DNA of 7,714 nucleotides from Nitrosopumilales archaeon CG_4_9_14_0_2_um_filter_34_16 (GCA_002788515.1 PFRJ01000044.1:1-7714); one strand, 5' to 3'. Shown: positions 1-6,584, numbered from the stretch's first letter. Notes: generated by a model from the letters alone, not told the origin. Numbers and translations: made by a program.

Positions 1-2
1 AA

Positions 3-1286
3 TTAAAAAAAGAAAAGATTGCTTTTGGGATTGGAATCAGAAAACTACTTCAAATACCAACATTAGATCTGGACGTTGAAAGTGCAGGGATGGAACATGA
101 AGAACTAATCCCAATACCAAGAGAAAACTCAAATGCGTTACGACAAATAGACCCATTATGGGAATCAATGCAGACAAGAATAACAACTTTAGAAGAAAGG
201 GCACTACTATCACCAGAATTCAACATTGCAAAACAAGAAATGAACATCTCCAAAGAACAGTTCTATGAAAATATTGACACGGTATTGCAAGAGTGGAGCA
301 CAGTTATTTCAAATCAAGGATCTGAAGAAAAGACAATCATACAGGTTATACTGATAGTAGACATCATAGTATTCTTTTTAGTCCTAATAGTAATCAGAAA
401 ATCATTATCACCTCTTGCATCAATCTCTCAAGCTTTATCAAAAGTAAAAGAGGGGACATACGGTGAGAAGATAGAGTATACAGGGACAGATGAAATCGGA
501 CAGCTAGTCAGCAACTTCAACACAATGTCAAACACGATTAAAGAGAAAGATGATGAAGCAAAGAAGACAGACATTGCAAAAGATGAATTTTTGGCAATGA
601 TCACTCACGAATTAAAAACACCACTAGTTCCAATTCAAGGATATTCAGATATTTTACTCAGTGAACATTTAGGAAAACTAACTGATAAACAAAGAGAAAG
701 GATAGGAATTATCAAATCAAGTTCCGAGACACTACTGTCAATTATTTCAGATTTACTTGATGCGCAGAAATTGGACTTGGGTCAACTGAGAATGAAGATA
801 GAAAATAAAAACATCAATGAGACAATAAACAAAGCCATTATCGCATTAAAACCAGAAGCTGAATCAAAGAATGTTGAAATTGTCTCAAACAGCAAAGACA
901 TCATGATAAACCATGATCCAGAAAGGATAAGTCAAGTTTTAACAAACTTGATGAAAAATAGCATCATTGCAATCAAACCAAATCCAGGCATAATAGAGAT
1001 AACAGTAGATGACCTTCCTAAGGAAGTAAAAATCAGCATAAAGGACAACGGGGTTGGGATTCCAAAAGATAAACAATCAAACTTGTTTAAAAAATTCTAT
1101 CAAGTTGATGCAACACTTACAAGAGAAAAGGGAGGCAGCGGTTTAGGATTGGCCATTTGTAAAGGAATCATAAACAATCATCATGGAAGAATTTGGGCAG
1201 AGAGTGTCCAAAACCAAGGAGCCACATTTTCATTTACAATTCCAAAAGAGGCATCCAAACGTAGAATGCCAGTGAATTCTGATTAA
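3..1286 (+). CDS. Membrane sensor histidine kinase (HAMP-HisKA-HATPase_c), 5'-truncated by the window edge
   Basis: Autophosphorylating sensor kinase of a two-component system, anchored in the cytoplasmic membrane with its catalytic part in the cytosol. The frame is open from base 3 to the stop (427 codons), so the ATG at base 90 is an internal Met and the true start lies off the left edge. Numbering from base 3: residues 1-110 are the end of a presumed extracytoplasmic sensor region; about 111-131 form a transmembrane helix; about 132-184 are a HAMP linker; HisKA follows with the phospho-acceptor His202 in ITHELKTP; the ATPase domain carries an N box (N315, N319), G1 box DNGVGIP (348-354) and G2 box GGSGLGLA (377-384). 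No receiver domain is attached and no response regulator is visible in the window. The first transmembrane helix is presumably upstream. The stimulus cannot be inferred. Confidence 0.93.
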   Translation, partial: LKKEKIAFGIGIRKLLQIPTLDLDVESAGMEHEELIPIPRENSNALRQIDPLWESMQTRITTLEERALLSPEFNIAKQEMNISKEQFYENIDTVLQEWSTVISNQGSEEKTIIQVILIVDIIVFFLVLIVIRKSLSPLASISQALSKVKEGTYGEKIEYTGTDEIGQLVSNFNTMSNTIKEKDDEAKKTDIAKDEFLAMITHELKTPLVPIQGYSDILLSEHLGKLTDKQRERIGIIKSSSETLLSIISDLLDAQKLDLGQLRMKIENKNINETINKAIIALKPEAESKNVEIVSNSKDIMINHDPERISQVLTNLMKNSIIAIKPNPGIIEITVDDLPKEVKISIKDNGVGIPKDKQSNLFKKFYQVDATLTREKGGSGLGLAICKGIINNHHGRIWAESVQNQGATFSFTIPKEASKRRMPVNSD

Positions 1287-1331
1287 AGAAAACAAACTTT
1301 CAGAACTAAAATCACTCACACTCTTGAAAAA

Positions 1332-1493
1332 ATGGATATTTCTAGACAAGATATCATGGAAGAACATGAAAAAAACAAAGAATTTTACAAAAACTGTACT
1401 AAATACTTTGAATATTTACGTAAAAAAGGTGCCACCGACTATAGCTTTGAGGATGAATATTACTTTACCATGCCTGCAATCTCAAACCATTGA
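1332..1493 (+). CDS. Small hypothetical protein, 53 aa
   Basis: ATG-initiated frame that fills most of the 244-nt gap between the kinase and tldD. The predicted peptide starts MDISRQDIMEEHEKNKEFYK and ends with PAISNH. It is charged, rich in Lys/Glu and aromatic residues (several Tyr and Phe), has one Cys (C22), and shows no signal peptide or membrane segment. The N-terminal 35 residues look helical. A weak AT-rich box (ACTAAAATC, about 1305-1313) lies about 23 nt before the start, compatible with leaderless transcription. I do not recognise a family. The composition and the lack of another explanation for the gap suggest a real small gene, but a chance ORF is possible. Confidence 0.5.
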   Translation: MDISRQDIMEEHEKNKEFYKNCTKYFEYLRKKGATDYSFEDEYYFTMPAISNH

Positions 1494-1533
1494 ATAGTAG
1501 AAGATTTACGAACCATTCAAAAATCAACAGTTG

Positions 1534-2955
1534 ATGGATTCAGAATTACAAGATCTTGCAGACAAAACAATCACATATGCAGGCAAATCAGGTATACAGT
1601 ACTGCGATGTAAGAGCAGAACAACAGGAACGAAAATCAGTGCTTTTAGAGAACAATCAGATAGAACACACAAGAACCAATAACGATAAGGGAATAGGTAT
1701 CAGAATACTAAAAGACAGCATATGGGGATTCTGTTCTGTTACAAACCCTCAATCATTTGAACAGGTTAAAGATGCAATAGACAAGTCAATTAAAAATACC
1801 AAACACTATACAAAAAATGAAAAAAACAAGATCAATCTTTATCCAAGTACAGTAAATAAAAATAAAATCAATTATACAGTAACAAAAAAACCTGAACTAG
1901 AAGACATCATAAAAATCGGACTAGAATGCAACAAAATAATTTCAAGCGTTGGAAAAATTATCAAGTCAAGTGTAAATCCATGGTATACGATTAATTCAAA
2001 ATATTTTGTAAATAGTGAAGGATCAGAAATTTTACAAAATTTTACAGATACAGTAGTAGAGATGATTGCAACATCTCACGAATCAGGAATAACACAATCA
2101 GTAAACATAACAGAGGGGGGAAGAGGAGGATTAGAGCAAGTCATTAAAAATGGAAAAATCTTTCATAGTGCAAAAGAAATTGCATCCAAAGCATCACAAT
2201 TAACAGATGCAAAGCCGGTCAAAGAAGAGAAATCAACAGTCATCATGAATCCGGATTTTGTATCATTGCTTACACATGAAATTCTAGGGCATCCATCAGA
2301 AGCAGATAGAGTATTAGGAAAAGAGATGGCATGGGCAGGAGGTGCTTGGTGGAAAGGAAAGATTGGCAGTAGAATCGGTTCAGACATGTTAAATGTGTTT
2401 GATGATCCTACAATCAAAGAAAGTTTAGGATGGTATTATTATGATGATGAAGGAGTTGAAACTAGAAAAACAACGCTTATTGAAAATGGTATTTTAAAAA
2501 ACCATTTACAAAGTAGAGAAACTGCACAAATATTCAATTCAACACCAACAGGAAACATGAGGGCAACAAATTATCGATTCATGCCATTAATTCGCATGGC
2601 ATGCACATGCATAGGAAATGGAGACTGGAACGTAGATGAAATGATAAAAGAAGTCAAACATGGATACATAGTGTCAAACATGAAAATACCATCAATAGAC
2701 ATGAAGCGATACAATTGGAGCATATCATGCCAATACGCTCAAAAAATTGAAGATGGGGAGATTACTGATTTACTAAAAGACGTCATTGTGATGGGAACAG
2801 CTCCTGAATTCTTTGCATCAATTAATGCATGCGGGAATGATTTTACTGTAAGACCAATAACGAATTGTGGTAAAGGAGACCCCATGCAACCAATGATTAT
2901 GGGAAACGGGGGACCAACAATAAGAGGAACTGCAACTGTAAAGAGTGTAAACTAG
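1534..2955 (+). CDS. tldD: TldD-family metalloprotease
   Basis: Zinc metallopeptidase of the TldD/PmbA (modulator of DNA gyrase) family, cytosolic. In bacteria and some archaea TldD works as a heterodimer with TldE (PmbA), opening and degrading unfolded or modified peptides. The protein is 473 aa from ATG 1534, close to the usual family length. The N-terminal domain contains the typical segment around CDVRAEQQERKSVLLENNQ. The active-site helix carries HEILGH (H248, E249, H253), the family's HExxxH signature, and a conserved C-terminal Cys (C445 in TNCGKGDP) fits the third zinc ligand known from E. coli TldD. A TTG at 1531 is in frame just before the ATG and cannot be excluded as the start. 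The stop TAG is immediately followed by the ATG of the uracil-DNA glycosylase. No tldE is seen next to it, so any partner must be encoded elsewhere. Confidence 0.93.
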   Translation: MDSELQDLADKTITYAGKSGIQYCDVRAEQQERKSVLLENNQIEHTRTNNDKGIGIRILKDSIWGFCSVTNPQSFEQVKDAIDKSIKNTKHYTKNEKNKINLYPSTVNKNKINYTVTKKPELEDIIKIGLECNKIISSVGKIIKSSVNPWYTINSKYFVNSEGSEILQNFTDTVVEMIATSHESGITQSVNITEGGRGGLEQVIKNGKIFHSAKEIASKASQLTDAKPVKEEKSTVIMNPDFVSLLTHEILGHPSEADRVLGKEMAWAGGAWWKGKIGSRIGSDMLNVFDDPTIKESLGWYYYDDEGVETRKTTLIENGILKNHLQSRETAQIFNSTPTGNMRATNYRFMPLIRMACTCIGNGDWNVDEMIKEVKHGYIVSNMKIPSIDMKRYNWSISCQYAQKIEDGEITDLLKDVIVMGTAPEFFASINACGNDFTVRPITNCGKGDPMQPMIMGNGGPTIRGTATVKSVN

Positions 2956-3549
2956 ATGGACCAAAAATTAGAAATCATAAAACAAAACGTCGTTGAATGT
3001 ACAAAATGTGATCTTTGCAAGACCAGAACCAATTCAGTTCCAGGAAAAGGGAACTTTCACTCTGACGTGATTTTTGTAGGAGAAGCGCCAGGAAAAAACG
3101 AGGATGAGAAAGGTGAGCCATTTATCGGGATTGCTGGAAAAAAACTCTCAATTGTACTAGAAGAGGCAGGCATTTCAAGAGAGGAGGTATACATTACAAA
3201 TATTGTAAAATGCAGACCACCAAAAAACAGAGTTCCAACTGCAACAGAAAGAGAAACATGCCAAGATTACCTAAAACAAGAAATCTCAATTATAAAGCCA
3301 AAAATAATTTGCATATTGGGAAATACTGCATTTAATTCACTTTTAGGTGGATCAGAGATTATAAAATTTAGAGGAAAACTAGTACGAAAAGACAATCAAC
3401 TGTATTTTTTAACAGTGCATCCTGCAGCAACAATTTACAATCAAGAGCTAATCAAAGTTCTAAGAGACGACATCGTAAAACTATTTGAATTAATCACAGA
3501 ATTAAAAAACAACAAAGACATTCAGATAGATATTGACTATACTTCCTAG
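2956..3549 (+). CDS. Type 4 uracil-DNA glycosylase (4Fe-4S)
   Basis: Removes uracil arising from cytosine deamination, starting base-excision repair. The protein is 197 aa, normal for family 4 UDGs of archaea and thermophilic bacteria. The four iron-sulfur ligands fit C15 and C18 (ECTKC), C86 (NIVKCRPP) and C102 (ETCQDY). The water-activating/uracil-pocket motif is GEAPGKNED (42-50), the TNIVKCRPP segment begins at residue 81, and motif 2 is HPAA (155-158, H155 catalytic-type). The start is the ATG directly after the TldD stop and in the same frame (TAG-ATG), with no Shine-Dalgarno motif, so translation is probably coupled to tldD. Its 3' end overlaps the next glycosylase gene by 17 nt, which supports one transcript encoding two repair glycosylases. 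Confidence 0.95.
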   Translation: MDQKLEIIKQNVVECTKCDLCKTRTNSVPGKGNFHSDVIFVGEAPGKNEDEKGEPFIGIAGKKLSIVLEEAGISREEVYITNIVKCRPPKNRVPTATERETCQDYLKQEISIIKPKIICILGNTAFNSLLGGSEIIKFRGKLVRKDNQLYFLTVHPAATIYNQELIKVLRDDIVKLFELITELKNNKDIQIDIDYTS

Positions 3550-4090
3550 AGAATTCTATTCAAAAGACACGGTGATGGTTGCAAAAAATCTACTAGGAAA
3601 AAAACTAGTCAGAAAAATAGGAAAGACAGAGGTTGCAGGAATAATTACAGAGACTGAAGCTTATAGGCACAACGATGATCCTGCAAGTCATGCATTTAGA
3701 AAAATAACAGAGAGAAACAAAGTGATGTTTGGAAAAGTTGGAATGTCTTATGTTTATTTTACATATGGCATGCATTTTTGCTTTAATGTGACTGCACGAA
3801 GCCCAGAAACTGCGGCAGGGGCAGTGTTGATCAGAGCAATTGAGCCTGAAAAAGGAATCAAAATCATGCAAGAAAACAGATGCAGCATAAATGTAAAAAA
3901 TCTTACAAATGGGCCTGCAAAACTAACACAGGCTTTGGCAATAACCAAAGATCATTATGGCGTAGACTTGACCAGAAAATCAACACTATACATTGCAGAC
4001 GGAGTAAAACCAAAAAAGATTGAAGCATCACCAAGGATAGGGATTAGAGATGCTACTGAAAAATTATGGAATTTTAAAATAAAAAATTAA
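3533..4090 (+). CDS. DNA-3-methyladenine glycosylase (AAG/MPG family)
   Basis: Alkyladenine-type glycosylase (Pur_methylglyco family) that excises 3-methyladenine, hypoxanthine and related damaged purines. The protein is 185 aa, slightly short for the family. Key residues match human AAG positions: E42 and Y44 in TETEAY (AAG E125, Y127), H53 in DPASHAF (H136), Y75 in YVYFTYG (Y159), N85 in GMHFCFN (N169), and R101 in LIRAIEP. The start must be TTG 3533 or, less likely, ATA 3530, because an in-frame TAG lies at 3527-3529 and the next ATG (3574) would remove the conserved PREFY segment. It overlaps the UDG gene by 17 nt in another frame. The gene ends convergently against the membrane protein gene, with stop codons sharing 3 bases. 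The family is common in bacteria and eukaryotes and patchy in archaea, so ancient transfer is plausible. Confidence 0.94.
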   Translation: MTILPREFYSKDTVMVAKNLLGKKLVRKIGKTEVAGIITETEAYRHNDDPASHAFRKITERNKVMFGKVGMSYVYFTYGMHFCFNVTARSPETAAGAVLIRAIEPEKGIKIMQENRCSINVKNLTNGPAKLTQALAITKDHYGVDLTRKSTLYIADGVKPKKIEASPRIGIRDATEKLWNFKIKN

Positions 4091-4725
4091 TTTTCGTTGT
4101 TTTCATCCAAAGTCCAAGGAGCAAACTTTCCCAGTATGCGTGCCCAGTCCAATCGTAACAACAAAACAATGACGACAGTCATCATCACTCCAAAAAGGAT
4201 CATTCCAAGGTAAATCGGAGTTGCATCATCTATATTTTCAAGAAATGGTTCAACTAGGGACAGTCCAAGATAGTGTGAGATAAAGACAATAGAATAACTA
4301 AGAACGATTTTTCCAGCAAGAGTTGCAATGAAAAATCTTTTTGGATTGTACCTTGCCAATCCCAGTGGGACATACACTAAATCGTCAGGTATCGGGGTTG
4401 CTGCTGCAAAAAATGCAGCTGCGGCACCATATCGTTTGACTAGTCTCTCAAAAGGACGCATTCTTTTTCTAGTTTTTTCATTAATTATTTTCCGTCCACC
4501 ATAACTAATATAGAAAATAATTTGCTTTGCCACAGTAGCTGTCACTGCAGATAGCAATGCCAAAATATGTAAATCAAAATGATCACCTACTGACATCGTA
4601 GCTAAAAGTAAAAATCCAGGTAATGGAACAAATGGTATTAGTGAGCCGAAAAAATTAACTAATGATAAGCTAAGATAGCCTACTTCAGGTGCAAACGGAA
4701 ACAGATCAACAAAATCCACAAACAA
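4087..4725 (-). CDS. VTT/DedA-like integral membrane protein
   Basis: 212-aa polytopic protein of the VTT (SNARE-associated/DedA) superfamily, inferred to sit in the cytoplasmic membrane. Some relatives are lipid scramblases or flippases, but the substrate here is unknown. Hydrophobic stretches lie at about 14-44 (a re-entrant-type loop with PFVPLPG), 52-75, 101-122, 131-155 and 170-191. The central block RYGAAAAFFAAATPIPDD (98-115), followed by PLGLARYNPKRFF, matches the conserved VTT core in which a Gly/Ala-rich helix precedes a Pro-containing re-entrant loop. A basic cytosolic loop (KTRKRMRPFERLVKR) precedes it. The acidic C-terminus (LDENNEN) is presumably cytosolic. The gene is monocistronic, divergent from the 124-aa gene and convergent with the alkyladenine glycosylase. 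Confidence 0.8.
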   Translation of the reverse strand: MFVDFVDLFPFAPEVGYLSLSLVNFFGSLIPFVPLPGFLLLATMSVGDHFDLHILALLSAVTATVAKQIIFYISYGGRKIINEKTRKRMRPFERLVKRYGAAAAFFAAATPIPDDLVYVPLGLARYNPKRFFIATLAGKIVLSYSIVFISHYLGLSLVEPFLENIDDATPIYLGMILFGVMMTVVIVLLLRLDWARILGKFAPWTLDENNEN

Positions 4726-4742
4726 AACTGTTTTCAGGCATT

Positions 4743-4754
4743 ATTTAATTAAAT
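4743..4754 (-). promoter_or_regulatory. Probable TATA box for the VTT membrane protein gene
   Basis: ATTTAATTAAAT, centred about 24 nt upstream of the minus-strand ATG at 4725, the spacing expected for a leaderless archaeal promoter. It is also a perfect 12-bp palindrome, so it could equally be read on the other strand or serve as an operator. Confidence 0.45.
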
Positions 4755-4777
4755 CTAGGATGAAAAATTACAATTCA

Positions 4778-4786
4778 TTAAAATAT
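4778..4786 (+). promoter_or_regulatory. Probable TATA box for the 124-aa gene
   Basis: TTAAAATAT centred about 27 nt before the ATG at 4809. With no Shine-Dalgarno motif near the start, this spacing suggests a leaderless transcript beginning at or next to the start codon. Confidence 0.5.
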
Positions 4787-4808
4787 CATCTTTTTAGAAC
4801 TCTATTAA

Positions 4809-5183
4809 ATGGTAAAAAGAGATTTTGAGAAGATATGCGACGCTATCATCGGAATTAGCCCATACATCAGATTTGTAGGCGTGATAGGAGAAAGTGGGAA
4901 TTTGTTAGCGCACAAGAGGAGGCCGGATTTGGAGCCACTCCTAAATGCTAAAGACACACAGTACCAGTTCTCACATATTGCCATAAAGACGGATTTGGAA
5001 GGATTTTTTGATAAGAATCTAGGAGAGATAGAATTTGTTTGGGAAGAGAGAAAGAAAGTTCAGACCATCTCTTTTGCAATAGAGAAAGTAAGAGTTTGGA
5101 TATCTATTGATAAAAAAGTAATCAGATCAGAAGTGTTAAGAATTATAGATTCATGTCTGCCAATAGTAAAGAAATATTCTTAA
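4809..5183 (+). CDS. Small thaumarchaeal conserved-type protein, possibly roadblock-like fold
   Basis: 124-aa soluble protein without signal peptide or membrane segment. Segments such as IRFVGVIGESGNLLAHKRRP (20-39), followed by a helical HIAIKTDLEGFFDKNLG stretch and beta-like VQTISFAIEKVRVWISIDKK (84-103), resemble a family of small proteins that I recall as multicopy in ammonia-oxidising archaea. It is sometimes described as roadblock/LC7-like, or under a domain-of-unknown-function label (DUF6659, from memory and unverified). The alternation of an N-terminal helix, a strand with 'GVI..sG.Lla', a middle helix and two strands fits a profilin/roadblock-type sandwich. That is inference only. 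The start is fixed by the promoter spacing. A zinc-finger microprotein ORF begins 4 nt after its stop, so the two are probably co-transcribed. Confidence 0.75.
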   Translation: MVKRDFEKICDAIIGISPYIRFVGVIGESGNLLAHKRRPDLEPLLNAKDTQYQFSHIAIKTDLEGFFDKNLGEIEFVWEERKKVQTISFAIEKVRVWISIDKKVIRSEVLRIIDSCLPIVKKYS

Positions 5184-5187
5184 CACA

Positions 5188-5283
5188 TTGAATTGCCCAT
5201 ATTGTGAAATTGATTTGGATTCACTTAGTATGACAGACGGATTAAAGCACATACTGGAACATAAAAAGAAAATGCAAAAATAA
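5188..5283 (+). CDS. C2H2-like zinc-finger microprotein, 31 aa, TTG start
   Basis: Short frame starting at TTG 5188, only 4 nt after the preceding stop. The peptide contains CPYC (C3, C6) and HILEH (H21, H25), giving C-x2-C-x14-H-x3-H. That is close to a classical C2H2 finger (normally x12 between the pairs), with hydrophobic positions between the pairs and a basic tail (KKKMQK). A single finger of this size could bind zinc and perhaps nucleic acid or protein. Tiny one-finger proteins are, to my knowledge, common in archaea of this phylum. The non-ATG start and the short length make it easy for gene callers to miss. There is no Shine-Dalgarno motif, so it is probably translated by coupling with the upstream gene. 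An alternative reading is non-coding spacer, but the paired Cys and His ligands argue for a gene. Confidence 0.62.
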   Translation: MNCPYCEIDLDSLSMTDGLKHILEHKKKMQK

Positions 5284-5294
5284 TTTATTTAATT
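5284..5294 (+). promoter_or_regulatory. Probable TATA box for the 97-aa gene
   Basis: TTTATTTAATT lies directly after the stop of the zinc-finger ORF and is centred about 24-25 nt before ATG 5313, fitting a leaderless start. A T6 run (5297-5302) between this box and the ATG could also act as a U-rich terminator for the upstream genes. Confidence 0.45.
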
Positions 5295-5312
5295 GCTTTT
5301 TTACTAAAAAAT

Positions 5313-5606
5313 ATGAAAGTGGATGATGAGATCCAAAAGTTAATCGATGAAATCAGTTTTAGGAAATCAAATGCGAAAAATTATGAAGTGATGAAAGCTG
5401 AAGATATTAGTAAAGAGTTCAAAGAAATAATGAGGTTTGAGCAAGAGTCATTTAAGAAGATAGAAGAGTTTGAGAGAACATGTAAGAATCAGGATTTTGT
5501 AGAATATGCAAAAATGATTTGCAGAAACACAACAGGCAGGGAAATTGCACAGATACAGGAAATTTATTTAAAAAAAATCGATGAAGAGTATCTCAATTCA
5601 AAATAG
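5313..5606 (+). CDS. Hypothetical charged helical protein, 97 aa
   Basis: I do not recognise a family. The protein is soluble, very rich in Lys and Glu, and predicted to be almost entirely helical. Heptad-like stretches such as EEFERTCKN and EIAQIQEIYLKKIDEEYL (77-94) could form a coiled coil or helical hairpin. Two Cys (C57, C70) are spaced too widely for an obvious metal site. There is no membrane segment. It has its own AT-rich promoter box and ATG start, so it appears monocistronic. Its TAG stop is only 2 nt from the stop of the convergent ABC ATPase gene. Codon use and composition resemble the neighbours, which supports a real gene. Confidence 0.7.
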   Translation: MKVDDEIQKLIDEISFRKSNAKNYEVMKAEDISKEFKEIMRFEQESFKKIEEFERTCKNQDFVEYAKMICRNTTGREIAQIQEIYLKKIDEEYLNSK

Positions 5607-5608
5607 CA

Positions 5609-6541
5609 TCATTTATCATACAACCAACATCTAACATAACCTGATTCGGTTTTAAATTTAGGAGGAAGTGTTTTGCATTTCTCAATTGCCAGTGGACATC
5701 TTTCGATAAATCTGCATTCTGTTGGAGCGTCAAGCAAACTTGGCGGAATTCCCTTGATATATTTTGGAGGAGTTCCGTTTAGTCTTGGAATGGATTCCAA
5801 CAGTCCTTGAGTGTATGGATGTTTTGGGTTTTTGTATATCTGTTCAGAGGAACCAAACTCTACCATTTCTCCGCCATACATGATACCAATTTTATCTGCA
5901 ATTTCAGACAGTACTGCCAAATCATGCGTGATGAGCATAAAAGACATGCCTTCTTTTTTTAGAGATTTTAGCAAATTTACAATTTGGGCTTGAGTCAAAA
6001 CATCAAGTGCGGTGGTAGGCTCATCTGCAATTACAAATTTTGGTTTTAATAGCAATGCCATTGCGATGATTACTCTTTGTTTCATGCCGCCGCTTAGTTC
6101 GTGAGGATATTTTTTCAGGATAGTCTCATCAAGCCTTACAGAATGAACTGCATCAAGAATTGTTTTTTTAAAATCACCTTCAAAGCCATGTTGTTTTAGG
6201 ATTTCAAGAAATTGTTCGTTTATTGTAAATACAGGATCCAGAGCATTCATCGCACCCTGAAAGATCATTGAGACTTTTTTCCATCTGTATTTTGCATCAA
6301 ATTCAGATTCATCCATATCCAAAATAGATTCACCATCAAACGTGATTTTTCCTTCAGATGTTCCACCGGAAAGCATTCGAATCAAGGATAGTCCCAAGGT
6401 GCTTTTCCCACATGCACTCTCACCTGCAATTCCAATTGATTCACCATGTTGCAACTCAAAATCAACATCATCGACTGCATATACTGGCCCCTTTGATGAG
6501 GAATATTTTGAGGATAGTCCGTTAACAATTAGAAAGGTCAT
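5609..6541 (-). CDS. Oligopeptide/dipeptide-type ABC transporter ATPase (OppD/DppD family)
   Basis: 310-aa nucleotide-binding subunit of a peptide or nickel-type ABC importer, working at the cytoplasmic face of the membrane permeases. Walker A is GESACGKST (40-48), with Ala-Cys in place of the commoner Gly-Ser; the Q loop is Q95 in MIFQGAMNALDP; the signature is LSGGMKQR (149-156); Walker B is FVIADEP (169-175); the H loop is H206 in LITHDLA. The C-terminal oligo_HPY extension begins at HPYTQGLLESIPRL (241-254) and carries four Cys (C276, C282, C289, C305), the pattern of the C-terminal cysteine cluster in this family, which may bind an iron-sulfur cluster. The start is ATG 6541; an in-frame TAG lies 18 nt upstream of it. 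No permease, OppF-type ATPase or binding protein lies next to it, so it seems to be encoded apart from its partners. The substrate cannot be assigned. Confidence 0.93.
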   Translation of the reverse strand: MTFLIVNGLSSKYSSSKGPVYAVDDVDFELQHGESIGIAGESACGKSTLGLSLIRMLSGGTSEGKITFDGESILDMDESEFDAKYRWKKVSMIFQGAMNALDPVFTINEQFLEILKQHGFEGDFKKTILDAVHSVRLDETILKKYPHELSGGMKQRVIIAMALLLKPKFVIADEPTTALDVLTQAQIVNLLKSLKKEGMSFMLITHDLAVLSEIADKIGIMYGGEMVEFGSSEQIYKNPKHPYTQGLLESIPRLNGTPPKYIKGIPPSLLDAPTECRFIERCPLAIEKCKTLPPKFKTESGYVRCWLYDK

Positions 6542-6584
6542 GACTCTATTAGATCCAAGCTAGAATTTTTGTTTTGCACTAAGG

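Noticed and set aside
90..92. ATG at 90 as the start of the histidine kinase
   Set aside because: The same frame is open back to base 3 without a stop, and the sensor domain would be cut; the true start is beyond the left edge.
1287..1331. A terminator hairpin after the histidine kinase
   Set aside because: No convincing inverted repeat or T-run is visible in this stretch.
1332..1493. The 53-aa ORF as a toxin or antitoxin
   Set aside because: No partner gene and no toxin or antitoxin motif; nothing supports it beyond small size.
2163..2417. 84-codon minus-strand open frame inside tldD
   Set aside because: It lies opposite the conserved HEILGH region of TldD; its peptide shows no domain and is explained as a shadow.
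3605..3948. Two minus-strand open frames inside the alkyladenine glycosylase gene
   Set aside because: They are antisense to a gene with intact catalytic residues, and the peptides have no recognisable features.
5811..6563. Plus-strand frames inside the ABC ATPase gene
   Set aside because: The opposite strand encodes all ABC motifs; these frames are complements without domains.
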